The notes under the pieces were generated by a model that had not been told where the DNA came from, did not search any database, and saw only the letters and a list, made by a program, of their open reading frames with translations. From JACKJP01 sp050186955 (lineage in GTDB: Bacteria; Pseudomonadota; Alphaproteobacteria; Rhizobiales; Tepidamorphaceae), in NCBI GenBank assembly GCA_050186955.1, contig JBFWXZ010000116.1:1-10354 (forward strand): a DNA stretch of 10,354 nucleotides, read 5' to 3'. A program made the position numbers and the translations under genes. The first letter of the stretch is position 1. Each line of letters begins with the position of its first letter. Of this stretch, positions 1 to 5,985 are shown piece after piece.

Positions 1-1298
1 ATGTGGCCGGGAACCTTGCAGGAATCGCCGGTGCAGACGATCCGCGGCGGGTCGATCAGGCTCGGGTCCCCGGCGATCTCGGGGCCGTAGCGGGTGAGCG
101 CGTAGACGGCTCCGCCGGTGGTGCCGTTGAGCGCGAACACGGCCAGCGACGCGGCGAGGCCGCGGCGGACCGGCATCCAGCCGAGCGCGCGCAGGTCGCG
201 GGCGTGGCGCCAGCGCCGGCAGGGCAGCTCGACATAGCGGTAGCTCAGCACCGCCGGGATCAGCGACAGGCCGGCCATCACGGCGTCGCGCAGATGGTTC
301 TCGGTCGAGAACTGGGCGATCTGCGCCATCGAGATCAGCGGCCAGTGCCACAGATACCAGCTGTAGGAGATGAGCCCGACCAGCACCATCGGGCGTACCG
401 ACAGCAGCCGCGCCGCGGTGCAGTCGGGATCGAGCAGCCCCGACAGGATAAGCAGCACGGCGGCGGCGACCGGGGTGATCGCCCCGTAGCTCGGATAATT
501 GATCTCGGAGAGGCCGAAATTGATCGCCACGACGGCGAGCACGATGCCGGCGAGCCCCGCCGCCTCGGCGATCCAGCGGCGCGACTGCAGGGCCGGCTGC
601 GCCGCCAGCCAGGCCACCGCGCCGCCGGCGATGAACTCCCAGCCGCGCCAGGTGGTCATGTAGAAGGCCTTGTTCTTCACCGGGATGGTGAGGAGGATGC
701 AGCCGATCAGGCTGGCGATGAAGAAGATGCCGCCGGCGCCGGCGAGATAGGTCGAAACGGGCTTCCTGGTGCGCCGGGCGAGCAGGAACAGGCCGATCAG
801 CAGCAGCGGCGTGATGATGTAGAACTGCTCCTCCACCGACAGCGACCAGGTGTGCAGCAGCGGCTTGTCCATCGCCGTGGTGTCGAAATAGCCCTGCTTC
901 TTGTAGAAGTAGAAGTTCGACAGGAAGACGGCCGAAAGGCTGCCCGAAAGGCCGAAATTCTCCCATTCGAAGGGCGAGATCAGGACGAAGCAGGCGATCA
1001 GATAGGCGCCGAGCAGCATGACCAGCAGCGGTGGCAGGATGCGGATGGTGCGCCGCGCGTAGAAGGTGGCGAGCGAGAACCGGTTCTGCCGCAGCTCGCC
1101 GACGATCTGGTTGATGATCAGGAAGCCGGAGATCACGAAGAAGATGTCGACGCCGGTGAAGCCGGTGGCGAAGCCGGGGATGCTGGCGTGGTAGGCGACG
1201 ACGGCGATCACCGCGATGGCGCGCAGGCCGTCGACATGATCGATGCGCGGCCCGGCGGTGATGATCTTTGCCGACGGGCCGGAGGATTGAACGTTCAT
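1..1298 (-). CDS. Acyltransferase 3 family (OafA/YrhL-type) O-acyltransferase, C-terminus cut by window edge
   Basis: Integral membrane O-acyltransferase, expected to move acyl (often acetyl) groups onto surface polysaccharide, lipopolysaccharide or peptidoglycan sugars. Translating the minus strand from ATG at 1298 gives 432 open codons to the left edge with no stop, so the gene is 3'-partial. Acyltransferase-3 hallmarks appear in order: the DGLRAIAV opening near residue 23, a YH pair (His37, the likely catalytic histidine), GVDIFFVISGFL near 49-60, the ARRTIRILPP arginine-rich segment near 81-90, HTWSLSVEEQFY near 149-160, and SYSWYLWHWPL in a late helix. Many hydrophobic helices follow one another. 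The last visible residues (about 395-432) leave the membrane domain and carry two cysteines (VCTGDSC), which is how the linker to a periplasmic SGNH domain begins in the long OafA subfamily; that domain is inferred, not seen. Acceptor unknown. Divergent from tlpA; the ribosome-binding site is weak. Confidence 0.93.
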   Translation of the reverse strand, partial: MNVQSSGPSAKIITAGPRIDHVDGLRAIAVIAVVAYHASIPGFATGFTGVDIFFVISGFLIINQIVGELRQNRFSLATFYARRTIRILPPLLVMLLGAYLIACFVLISPFEWENFGLSGSLSAVFLSNFYFYKKQGYFDTTAMDKPLLHTWSLSVEEQFYIITPLLLIGLFLLARRTRKPVSTYLAGAGGIFFIASLIGCILLTIPVKNKAFYMTTWRGWEFIAGGAVAWLAAQPALQSRRWIAEAAGLAGIVLAVVAINFGLSEINYPSYGAITPVAAAVLLILSGLLDPDCTAARLLSVRPMVLVGLISYSWYLWHWPLISMAQIAQFSTENHLRDAVMAGLSLIPAVLSYRYVELPCRRWRHARDLRALGWMPVRRGLAASLAVFALNGTTGGAVYALTRYGPEIAGDPSLIDPPRIVCTGDSCKVPGH

Positions 1299-1334
1299 GG
1301 GATTGGTCGGATCGGTTGCAGTATGGTCGCGGCG

Positions 1335-1381
1335 GTGACACTACACGGGCGGAAATTCGTGTGCACGCGCAAATGTGACAC
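1335..1381. repeat. Pair of GTGACAC direct repeats in the divergent acyltransferase/tlpA intergenic region
   Basis: The 7-mer GTGACAC occurs at 1335-1341 and again at 1375-1381, exactly 40 bp apart, about four helical turns. Between them lies the small inverted repeat CGTG-TG-CACG (1358-1367). The region sits between the start codons of two divergent genes, where a regulator or promoter is expected. I see no convincing -35/-10 pair for either gene here. A 7-mer repeated once in 155 bp can arise by chance, so the functional reading is weak. Confidence 0.3.
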
Positions 1382-1441
1382 CGCGCCGCCTCGCAATTTC
1401 CGGCATTCGACGCTAGGTGGGTTCGCCAGGGCAGGTTCCAC

Positions 1442-1456
1442 GGAGCATTGAAATTG
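1442..1456 (+). promoter_or_regulatory. Ribosome-binding site that decides the tlpA start
   Basis: GGAG at 1442-1445 is followed by two in-frame TTG codons. TTG at 1448 is only 2 nt from the GGAG, too close for normal initiation. TTG at 1454 has an 8-nt spacer, which is ideal. No ATG or GTG start is available in this frame after the upstream stop at 1376-1378, so the gene starts on TTG, most likely at 1454. Confidence 0.55.
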
Positions 1457-2101
1457 CAGGAAGCAAGGCAGAGGCGCTTCGCCGTCCCGCTGGTTATTCT
1501 CGGCGTCACGGCGCTGGCGATCGGCACCGCGGTGCTCTACGGGGCGAGCGACAAGGCGGTGACGAACGGGGCGTGCGCGGCGGCCAACAGCCGTCTGGCG
1601 GCGCTGGAGCCGATCGCCCGCGGGGCGGTCGCCGCCTTCACGGTGCCGAAGCAGTCGCAGATGATGCCGGATCTGTCCTTCGTCGACGCCGAGGGCCGCA
1701 CGCGCAAGCTGTCGGAATGGCGCGGGCGCACGGTGCTTTTGAACATCTGGGCGACGTGGTGCGCGCCCTGCCGCAAGGAGATGCCGTCGCTCGACCGGCT
1801 GGAGGAGACGCTCGGCTCGGACGATTTCGAGGTCGTCGCCGTCAGCATCGACATCGGCGATACCGCCAAGCCGAAGGATTTCATGAAGGAGATCGGGATC
1901 CGGGCGCTCGACTTCTATGCCGACCCGACCACGGACGTGTTCAAGGAACTCAAGGCCGCCGGGCGCGCCTTCGGCATGCCGACGACCCTGATCGTCGATC
2001 CGCAGGGCTGCGAGCTCGGCTACATGGCGGGGCCGGCGGAATGGGATTCGCCCGACGCCCTGAAGCTGGTGCATACGGCGATGGCGGCGCCGAAGTCCTG
2101 A
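1454..2101 (+). CDS. tlpA: TlpA family thiol:disulfide oxidoreductase, membrane-anchored periplasmic thioredoxin
   Basis: Periplasmic thioredoxin-like reductant. In Bradyrhizobium TlpA keeps the copper chaperone ScoI and the CoxB copper site reduced for cytochrome aa3 oxidase assembly; the same role is inferred here. From the TTG at 1454 the protein is 215 residues (217 from the alternative TTG at 1448). Residues about 9-31 form an uncleaved signal-anchor helix after a basic N-terminus. The active site is WCAPC with Cys103 and Cys106 in a NIWATWCAPCRKEMP context, and the cis-proline is Pro176 in GMPTT. Cys41 and Cys186 (in DPQGC) match the extra, structural disulfide described for Bradyrhizobium TlpA and absent from most ResA/CcmG proteins, which is why I use the symbol tlpA. 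The gene is convergent with the small gene at 2105-2299, with only 3 nt between the stops. Confidence 0.9.
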   Translation: MQEARQRRFAVPLVILGVTALAIGTAVLYGASDKAVTNGACAAANSRLAALEPIARGAVAAFTVPKQSQMMPDLSFVDAEGRTRKLSEWRGRTVLLNIWATWCAPCRKEMPSLDRLEETLGSDDFEVVAVSIDIGDTAKPKDFMKEIGIRALDFYADPTTDVFKELKAAGRAFGMPTTLIVDPQGCELGYMAGPAEWDSPDALKLVHTAMAAPKS

Positions 2102-2117
2102 CCGTCAGGCGCTGACG
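2097..2117. repeat. Two overlapping inverted repeats spanning the convergent tlpA/yjfB-like stop codons
   Basis: CCTGAC-C-GTCAGG (2097-2109) is a perfect dyad whose arms contain both stop codons: TGA of tlpA at 2099-2101 and TCA, the complement of the facing gene's TGA, at 2105-2107. It shares its right arm with a second perfect dyad, CGTCAG-GCG-CTGACG (2103-2117), which could form a 6-bp hairpin with a 3-nt loop. No T-run follows on either strand, so this is not a textbook intrinsic terminator. A short bidirectional termination or RNA-end structure is possible, as is chance from symmetrical stop codons. Confidence 0.4.
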
Positions 2118-2299
2118 TCGACATTGCCGCCGACACCGTCGGCGAGGAGGGCGGCGGCGCGCTCGGCGGTCTCCGCGACCATGGCGGCGAGGCCCGCCGC
2201 CATGTCGGCGTTCATCTTGACCATCTTGGCGGAGAGGGCGGCCTGGGTCTGGCCGGCGGAGCCGGCGGCCATGGCGGCGGCTATCGATGCGGTGTCCAT
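2105..2299 (-). CDS. Small YjfB-like putative motility protein (PF14070-like)
   Basis: Protein of 64 residues from ATG at 2299. It is one alanine- and methionine-rich amphipathic stretch (MDTASIAAAM at the N-terminus, ALSAKMVKMN around 21-30) ending in GVGGNVDVSA. This layout matches the small YjfB family: an MD-(I/T)-xx-(I/L) start, a central helix with a KMxKM-like run, and a terminal GxxIDxxx-type motif, here GGNVDVSA. Bacillus subtilis YjfB belongs to the sigma-D motility regulon, but its biochemical role is unknown. There is no signal peptide or membrane segment. The frame extends upstream of 2299, but those residues are arginine/proline-rich and overlap the 3' end of the dehydrogenase gene, so the internal ATG is preferred. 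The Shine-Dalgarno is weak. A TTAACC hexamer lies about 24 bp upstream. A flagellar link is inferred from family only; no flagellar genes are in view. Confidence 0.7.
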   Translation of the reverse strand: MDTASIAAAMAAGSAGQTQAALSAKMVKMNADMAAGLAAMVAETAERAAALLADGVGGNVDVSA

Positions 2300-2322
2300 G
2301 CGCCAAGGCCTAGCGCGGCGGT

Positions 2323-2338
2323 GGTTAACAGCCGGTAA
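2323..2338 (-). promoter_or_regulatory. CtrA-like TTAACC half-site upstream of the YjfB-like gene
   Basis: On the minus strand TTAC (2338-2335), six bases, then TTAACC (2328-2323). CtrA of alphaproteobacteria recognises TTAA-N7-TTAA, with TTAACC a common second half. Here one half is perfect, the other has one mismatch, and the spacer is one base short. It lies 24 bp upstream of the start of a putative motility gene, a class often under CtrA control. An AT-containing hexamer in GC-rich DNA is suggestive only. Confidence 0.25.
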
Positions 2339-2366
2339 GCCTCTCGGATCGATCGGCCCTGGGGCG

Positions 2367-3251
2367 TCAGCGCGTGGGGACGGGTATCTCGCCGCGATAG
2401 TCGTAGAAGCCGCGCTGGGTCTTGCGGCCGAGCCAGCCGGCCTCGACATATTTCACCAGCAGCGGGCAGGGGCGGTACTTGCTGTCGGCGAGCCCCTCGT
2501 AGAGCACCTGCATGATCGACAGGCAGGTATCGAGGCCGATGAAATCGGCCAGCTCCAGCGGCCCCATCGGGTGGCGGGCGCCGAGCTTCATGGCGGTGTC
2601 GATCGCCTCGACCGAGCCGACGCCCTCATAGAGCGTGTAGACCGCCTCGTTGATCATCGGCAGCAGGATGCGGTTGACCATGAAGGCGGGGAAGTCTTCC
2701 GACACGGCGATGGTCTTGCCGAGGTCGCCGACGAATTCGCGCGTCGCCTCGAAGGTCAGGTCCTCGGTGGCGATGCCGCGCACCAGCTCGACCAGTTCCA
2801 TGACCGGCACCGGGTTCATGAAATGGATGCCGATGAAGCGCTCGGGCCGGTCGGTGGACGCCGCCAGCCGGGTGATCGAGATCGAGGAGGTGTTGGTGCC
2901 GATGATGGCTTCGGGCTTCAGCAGCGGGCAGAGCTGCCGCAGGATGTCGCGCTTGACCTGCTCGTTCTCGACCGCCGACTCGATGACGAGATCGCAGTCG
3001 GCGAGATCCTCCATGCCGGGCGCCGCCGAGATGCGCGCGACCGCGTCCTTGCGCTGGGCGTCGTCGATCTTGCCGCCGGAAACCTGGCGGGCGAGATTGC
3101 CGTCGATGGTCGCCAGGCCGGCCTCGATGCGCTCGGTGGCGACGTCGTTGAGCAGGACGTCGTAGCCGGCGAGCGCCACGACATGCGCGATGCCGTTGCC
3201 CATCTGTCCGGCGCCGATGACGCCGACCTTCTTGATCTGCGCGGAAGACAT
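2367..3251 (-). CDS. hbd: 3-hydroxybutyryl-CoA / 3-hydroxyacyl-CoA dehydrogenase (NAD-dependent)
   Basis: Cytosolic oxidation of (S)-3-hydroxyacyl-CoA to 3-ketoacyl-CoA, used in short-chain fatty acid and polyhydroxybutyrate-linked metabolism. The protein is 294 residues from ATG at 3251, typical for the stand-alone enzyme. The Rossmann motif GAGQMG is at 13-18, with Asp36 ending the second strand (NAD rather than NADP). The catalytic set is complete and spaced as in human HAD: Ser122 (TNTSS), His143 (HFMNP), Glu155 and Asn193 (FMVNR). The C-terminal dimerisation domain follows (GPLELADFIGLD, then a GRKTQRGFYDY-type ending). I chose ATG 3251 because GGGAG lies 5 nt upstream and the family motif begins just after it; 17 further in-frame residues upstream lack family similarity and run into the hairpin. 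Third in line after etfB and etfA, 61 bp below etfA. A 3-hydroxybutyryl-CoA preference is inferred from length and context. Confidence 0.97.
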   Translation of the reverse strand: MSSAQIKKVGVIGAGQMGNGIAHVVALAGYDVLLNDVATERIEAGLATIDGNLARQVSGGKIDDAQRKDAVARISAAPGMEDLADCDLVIESAVENEQVKRDILRQLCPLLKPEAIIGTNTSSISITRLAASTDRPERFIGIHFMNPVPVMELVELVRGIATEDLTFEATREFVGDLGKTIAVSEDFPAFMVNRILLPMINEAVYTLYEGVGSVEAIDTAMKLGARHPMGPLELADFIGLDTCLSIMQVLYEGLADSKYRPCPLLVKYVEAGWLGRKTQRGFYDYRGEIPVPTR

Positions 3252-3273
3252 TCCCGCTCCCAAATTGCAAACG

Positions 3274-3298
3274 CCCGCCGGAGCCGCAGCCCGGCGGG
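3274..3298 (-). terminator. Strong hairpin between etfA and hbd (attenuator or mRNA processing element)
   Basis: On the transcribed minus strand CCCGCCGG (3298-3291), a 9-nt loop and CCGGCGGG (3281-3274) form a perfect 8-bp GC stem, followed by CGTTTGCAATTTG. The T-run is short and broken, so full termination is unlikely. It begins 14 nt after the etfA stop and ends 22 nt before the hbd start, so it could lower hbd expression relative to etfBA or protect the etfBA mRNA 3' end. Confidence 0.5.
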
Positions 3299-3312
3299 AC
3301 ACCCTTTATCCG

Positions 3313-4257
3313 CTAATAGCCGGCCTTTTTCAATTCCGCATCCAGCTCCGGAAGGGCCTGGAAAAGGTCCGCCACCAGGCCGTAGTCGGCGACCTGGAAG
3401 ATCGGCGCCTCCTCATCCTTGTTGATGGCGACGATGACCTTGGAATCCTTCATGCCGGCGAGATGCTGGATTGCGCCGGAAATGCCGACGGCGATGTAGA
3501 GCTCCGGGGCGACGACCTTGCCGGTCTGGCCGACCTGGTGGTCGTTCGACATGTAGCCGGCGTCGACGGCGGCGCGCGAGGCGCCGATGGCGGCGCCGAG
3601 GCGGTCGGCGATGGGCTCGATGTTCTTCACGAAGGCTTCGTTCGACCCCATGCCGCGACCGCCGGAAATGACGATCTTGGCGGAGGTGAGCTCGGGCCGG
3701 TCGGACTTGGCGATCTCGGCGGAGACGAAGGAGGAGATGCCGGAATCGGCGGGGACCGTGACGCTCTCGACGCTCGCCGAGCCGCCGGTGCCGGCGGCCG
3801 GGAAGGCAGTGGCGCGGACGGTCACGACCTTCTTCTTGTCGGTCGACTTCACCTTCTGGATGGCGTTGCCGGCATAGATGGTGCGCTCGAAGGTGTCGGC
3901 GCCGTCGACGCCGATGACGTCGGAGACCTGCATGACGTCGAGCAGGGCGGCGACGCGCGGCATGAAGTTCTTGCCGTTGGCGGTGGCCGGGGCGACGACC
4001 GCGTCGTAGCCGTCGGCGAGCGAGACGACGAGGGCGGCGAGCGGCTCGGCGAGCTGATGTTCGAGGCTCGCGTCGTCGGCGTGCAGGACCTTCTTCACCC
4101 CGTCGAGCGAGGCCGCCTGCTTGGCGACGTCGCCGGCGCCCTTGCCGGCAACGAGGACATGGACGTCGCCGCCCATCTTCGCGGCGGCGCTCAGCGTCTT
4201 GTGGGTGGCGTCCTTGAGTTCCTTGTTGTCGTGTTCGGCAACCAGCAGAATGGCCAT
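3313..4257 (-). CDS. etfA: Electron transfer flavoprotein subunit alpha
   Basis: FAD-carrying subunit of the EtfAB heterodimer, which takes electrons from acyl-CoA and related dehydrogenases and delivers them to ETF:ubiquinone oxidoreductase. The protein has 314 residues, standard length. The N-terminal domain (about 1-185) starts MAILLVAEHD, and the C-terminal FAD domain (about 190-314) has the full signature set: SGGRGMGS (198-205), GASRAAVDAG (225-234), QVGQTGK (241-247), GISGAIQH (258-265) and AINKDEEAPIF (277-287). Its ATG (4257-4255) overlaps the etfB stop (4259-4257) by one base, so the two are translationally coupled. It appears to be the housekeeping ETF type; there are no nif/fix neighbours and none of the N-terminal ferredoxin extension seen in some FixB-like proteins. 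Confidence 0.98.
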   Translation of the reverse strand: MAILLVAEHDNKELKDATHKTLSAAAKMGGDVHVLVAGKGAGDVAKQAASLDGVKKVLHADDASLEHQLAEPLAALVVSLADGYDAVVAPATANGKNFMPRVAALLDVMQVSDVIGVDGADTFERTIYAGNAIQKVKSTDKKKVVTVRATAFPAAGTGGSASVESVTVPADSGISSFVSAEIAKSDRPELTSAKIVISGGRGMGSNEAFVKNIEPIADRLGAAIGASRAAVDAGYMSNDHQVGQTGKVVAPELYIAVGISGAIQHLAGMKDSKVIVAINKDEEAPIFQVADYGLVADLFQALPELDAELKKAGY

Positions 4258-5006
4258 CAGATCACCCCCGCTTCATTCTTGAGCTTGTCGACGAGCTCGG
4301 CGACCGAGCCGACCTTGACGCCGGCCTGGCGGGCCGGCGGCTCGCTGGTCTTGAGGACTTGCAGCCGCGGCGCGACGTCGACGCCGAAATCCTCCGGCGT
4401 CTTCTCGTCGATCGGCTTCTTCTTCGCCTTCATGATGTTGGGAAGCGAGGCGTAGCGCGGCTCGTTGAGGCGCAGGTCGGTGGTGACGATGGCCGGGCTC
4501 TTGAGCTTCACCGTCTGCAGGCCGCCATCGACCTCGCGCTTGACCTCGATCGAGCCGTCGCCGATCTCGATCTTCGAGGCGAAGGTGCCCTGGGGCCAGC
4601 CGAGCAGGGCGGCCAGCATCTGGCCGGTCTGGTTGGCGTCGTCGTCGATCGCCTGCTTGCCGAGGATGACGAGGCCGGGCCCCTCCGCCTCGACAACGCC
4701 CTTGAGTATCTTGGCGACCGCCAGCGGCTCGACGATCTGGTCGGTCTTCACGAGGATGCCGCGGTCGGCGCCCATGGCGAGCGCGGTGCGGATCGTCTCC
4801 TGCGCCTGCTGGGGGCCGACGGAGACGGCGATGATCTCCTCCGCCTTGCCCTTCTCCTTGAGGCGGATCGCCTCCTCGACGGCGATCTCGTCGAAGGGGT
4901 TCATCGACATCTTGACGTTGGCGAGCTCGACGCCGGAGCCATCGGGCTTGACGCGGATCTTGACGTTGTAGTCGACCACCCGCTTGACGGGGACCAGAAC
5001 CTTCAT
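4257..5006 (-). CDS. etfB: Electron transfer flavoprotein subunit beta
   Basis: AMP-binding partner of EtfA and the docking subunit for client dehydrogenases. It has 249 residues from ATG at 5006, exactly the usual length, with AAGGAGG 6 nt upstream as a near-perfect ribosome-binding site. An in-frame extension to 5081 lacks family similarity and is rejected. Visible landmarks: MKVLVPVKRVVDYNVKIRV at the N-terminus, MNPFDEIAVEEA (35-46), a nucleotide-binding GPQQAQETIRTALAMGADR stretch (64-82), GKQAIDDDANQTGQ (116-129), and the family signature REVDGGLQTVKL leading into LRLNEPRYASLPNIMKAKKK (178-197), which contains the recognition loop contacting dehydrogenases. First gene of the etfB-etfA-hbd unit, with its own candidate promoter and a palindrome in a roughly 150-nt leader. 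Clients probably include the acyl-CoA dehydrogenase at the right edge of the window. Confidence 0.98.
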   Translation of the reverse strand: MKVLVPVKRVVDYNVKIRVKPDGSGVELANVKMSMNPFDEIAVEEAIRLKEKGKAEEIIAVSVGPQQAQETIRTALAMGADRGILVKTDQIVEPLAVAKILKGVVEAEGPGLVILGKQAIDDDANQTGQMLAALLGWPQGTFASKIEIGDGSIEVKREVDGGLQTVKLKSPAIVTTDLRLNEPRYASLPNIMKAKKKPIDEKTPEDFGVDVAPRLQVLKTSEPPARQAGVKVGSVAELVDKLKNEAGVI

Positions 5007-5126
5007 GCGATGCCTCCTTGCCCCTCCCGGGCGCTTCCTGGCGGTTCCCCGCTTGATGCCGCAACGGCGGCGGCGCGGCAAGCGGGAACGGAATTCGAGC
5101 GGATCGCGCGCCGCGCGGGAAGCCGC

Positions 5127-5140
5127 GCATTGTGCAATGC
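5127..5140. promoter_or_regulatory. 14-bp palindrome, candidate operator upstream of etfB
   Basis: GCATTG-TG-CAATGC is a perfect 6+2+6 inverted repeat, unusually AT-rich for this DNA. It lies just downstream of the candidate etfB promoter, within about 10-20 bp of the expected transcription start, where a repressor would block transcription or clearance. The symmetric 14-bp form suits a dimeric helix-turn-helix regulator. Candidates from knowledge of alphaproteobacterial acyl-CoA and polyhydroxybutyrate control include PhaR and TetR- or MerR-type fatty-acid or branched-chain regulators, but I cannot match the motif to any one of them. Confidence 0.45.
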
Positions 5141-5153
5141 AATAGCGCGGGAA

Positions 5154-5181
5154 ACTATTCGGCGCGCCGCTTCATTGTCAA
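5154..5181 (-). promoter_or_regulatory. Candidate sigma-70-type promoter for etfB-etfA-hbd
   Basis: On the minus strand a perfect TTGACA -35 box (5181-5176), a 16-bp spacer and AATAGT (5159-5154), 4 of 6 matches to TATAAT. The predicted start is near 5147, leaving a leader of about 140 nt before the etfB ATG. The -35 box is the best in the window; the -10 is weaker. It lies between the end of the rhomboid gene and etfB, where a promoter separating the two units is expected. Confidence 0.4.
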
Positions 5182-5217
5182 CGCCGCGCGCGACAGCCGC
5201 ATTGCCGTTTGCGTCAT

Positions 5218-5252
5218 GCCGCCGCGACCTTCCCCAGGGTCAGCACGGCGGC
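5218..5252 (-). terminator. Hairpin just after the rhomboid stop (possible terminator without U-tract)
   Basis: Arms GCCGCCG (minus strand 5252-5246) and CGGCGGC (5224-5218) pair over 7 bp; inside them GACC (5241-5238) pairs with GGTC (5229-5226), leaving an 8-nt loop. It begins 7 nt after the rhomboid stop codon and precedes the etfB promoter, the right place to end the upstream transcript. No U-run follows, so it would need to work with Rho or act as a 3'-end stabiliser. Confidence 0.35.
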
Positions 5253-5259
5253 GTGTCGC

Positions 5260-5955
5260 TCAGGCGAGGCCGCGGTCGAAAAGCGGCACCTCGCGCCGCT
5301 TCATGAAGACGACGAGAACGAGGCCGGCGGCGAAGCCGCCGATATGCGCCCACCACGCCACGCCGGTATCGTCGGTGACGAGGGCGATGGAGACGAATTG
5401 CAGGCCGATCCAGAAGCCGAGCACGATCCAGGCCGGCAGCCTGAGCGGCAGGCGGCCGAGAGCCAGCACCCAGACGCGCACATGGGGATGGAGCATCAGA
5501 TAGGCGGCGATGACGCCGGCGACGGCGCCGCTGGCGCCGATCAGCGGGGCGGTGGAATCCGGCTGCATCATGCTGTGCGCCAGGCCGGCGGCGACGCCGC
5601 AGAGCAGATAGAACAGCAGGAAGCGGACATGCCCCATCGCGTCCTCGACATTGTCGCCGAAGACCCACAGGAAGAGCATGTTGGCGATCAGGTGCATCCA
5701 GCCGCCATGCAGGAACTGGTAGGTGACGAGGGTCCATTTCTCGTCGATGCCGGCGATCTCCGGCGGCAGTTCCTTGAGGTCGTTGAGGACGGCGGGGATC
5801 ACCCCGTAGCCGAAGGCGGTGGCCTCCATGCCGTCGACGAAGATGCCGGACTGGAAGAAGACGAAGACGGCGACGTTCACGATCACGAGACCGACGGTCA
5901 CGTATTGGAACGGCAGATAGCGCAGCGGATTGGAATCGCTCAGCGGTATGAACAT
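5260..5955 (-). CDS. Rhomboid family intramembrane serine protease
   Basis: Integral inner-membrane protease that cuts transmembrane segments of other membrane proteins. It has 231 residues. Key elements are all present: WTLVTYQFLHGGWMHLIANM, giving the family HxxxN motif (His88, Asn92); GASGAVAG with catalytic Ser142; and AWWAHIGGFAAG with catalytic His204. About six hydrophobic segments are visible (roughly 18-36, 93-101, 110-127, 139-155, 175-193, 203-217), the basic six-helix core, ending in a short basic tail (KRRE). GGGGGAG lies 7 nt before the ATG, a good ribosome-binding site. The gene is the last of the SDR-tspO-HIG1-pduO-rhomboid run, 30 nt after pduO, and is followed by a hairpin. 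It should be active, since the Ser-His dyad is intact. The substrate is unknown. Confidence 0.95.
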   Translation of the reverse strand: MFIPLSDSNPLRYLPFQYVTVGLVIVNVAVFVFFQSGIFVDGMEATAFGYGVIPAVLNDLKELPPEIAGIDEKWTLVTYQFLHGGWMHLIANMLFLWVFGDNVEDAMGHVRFLLFYLLCGVAAGLAHSMMQPDSTAPLIGASGAVAGVIAAYLMLHPHVRVWVLALGRLPLRLPAWIVLGFWIGLQFVSIALVTDDTGVAWWAHIGGFAAGLVLVVFMKRREVPLFDRGLA

Positions 5956-5985
5956 CCGGTCTCTCCCCCGTCTCCCGGGCGCCGT

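Noticed and set aside
3..1451. 482-codon open frame on the plus strand opposite the acyltransferase
   Set aside because: It is the antisense shadow of a gene with full acyltransferase-3 motifs on the minus strand. Its product is a low-complexity mix of Arg, Gly, Asp, Ala and Gln with no family pattern.
1417..2115. 232-codon plus-strand frame overlapping tlpA
   Set aside because: The thioredoxin fold with WCAPC and the cis-proline is in the adjacent frame; this one is Arg/Gly-rich with no motif.
3190..4455. 421-codon plus-strand frame opposite etfA, with similar long plus-strand frames at 2124-3425, 4359-5306 and 5209-6585
   Set aside because: High GC removes stops from the antisense frames. 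Each lies opposite a well-recognised gene and encodes Gly/Asp/Arg-rich sequence without motifs.
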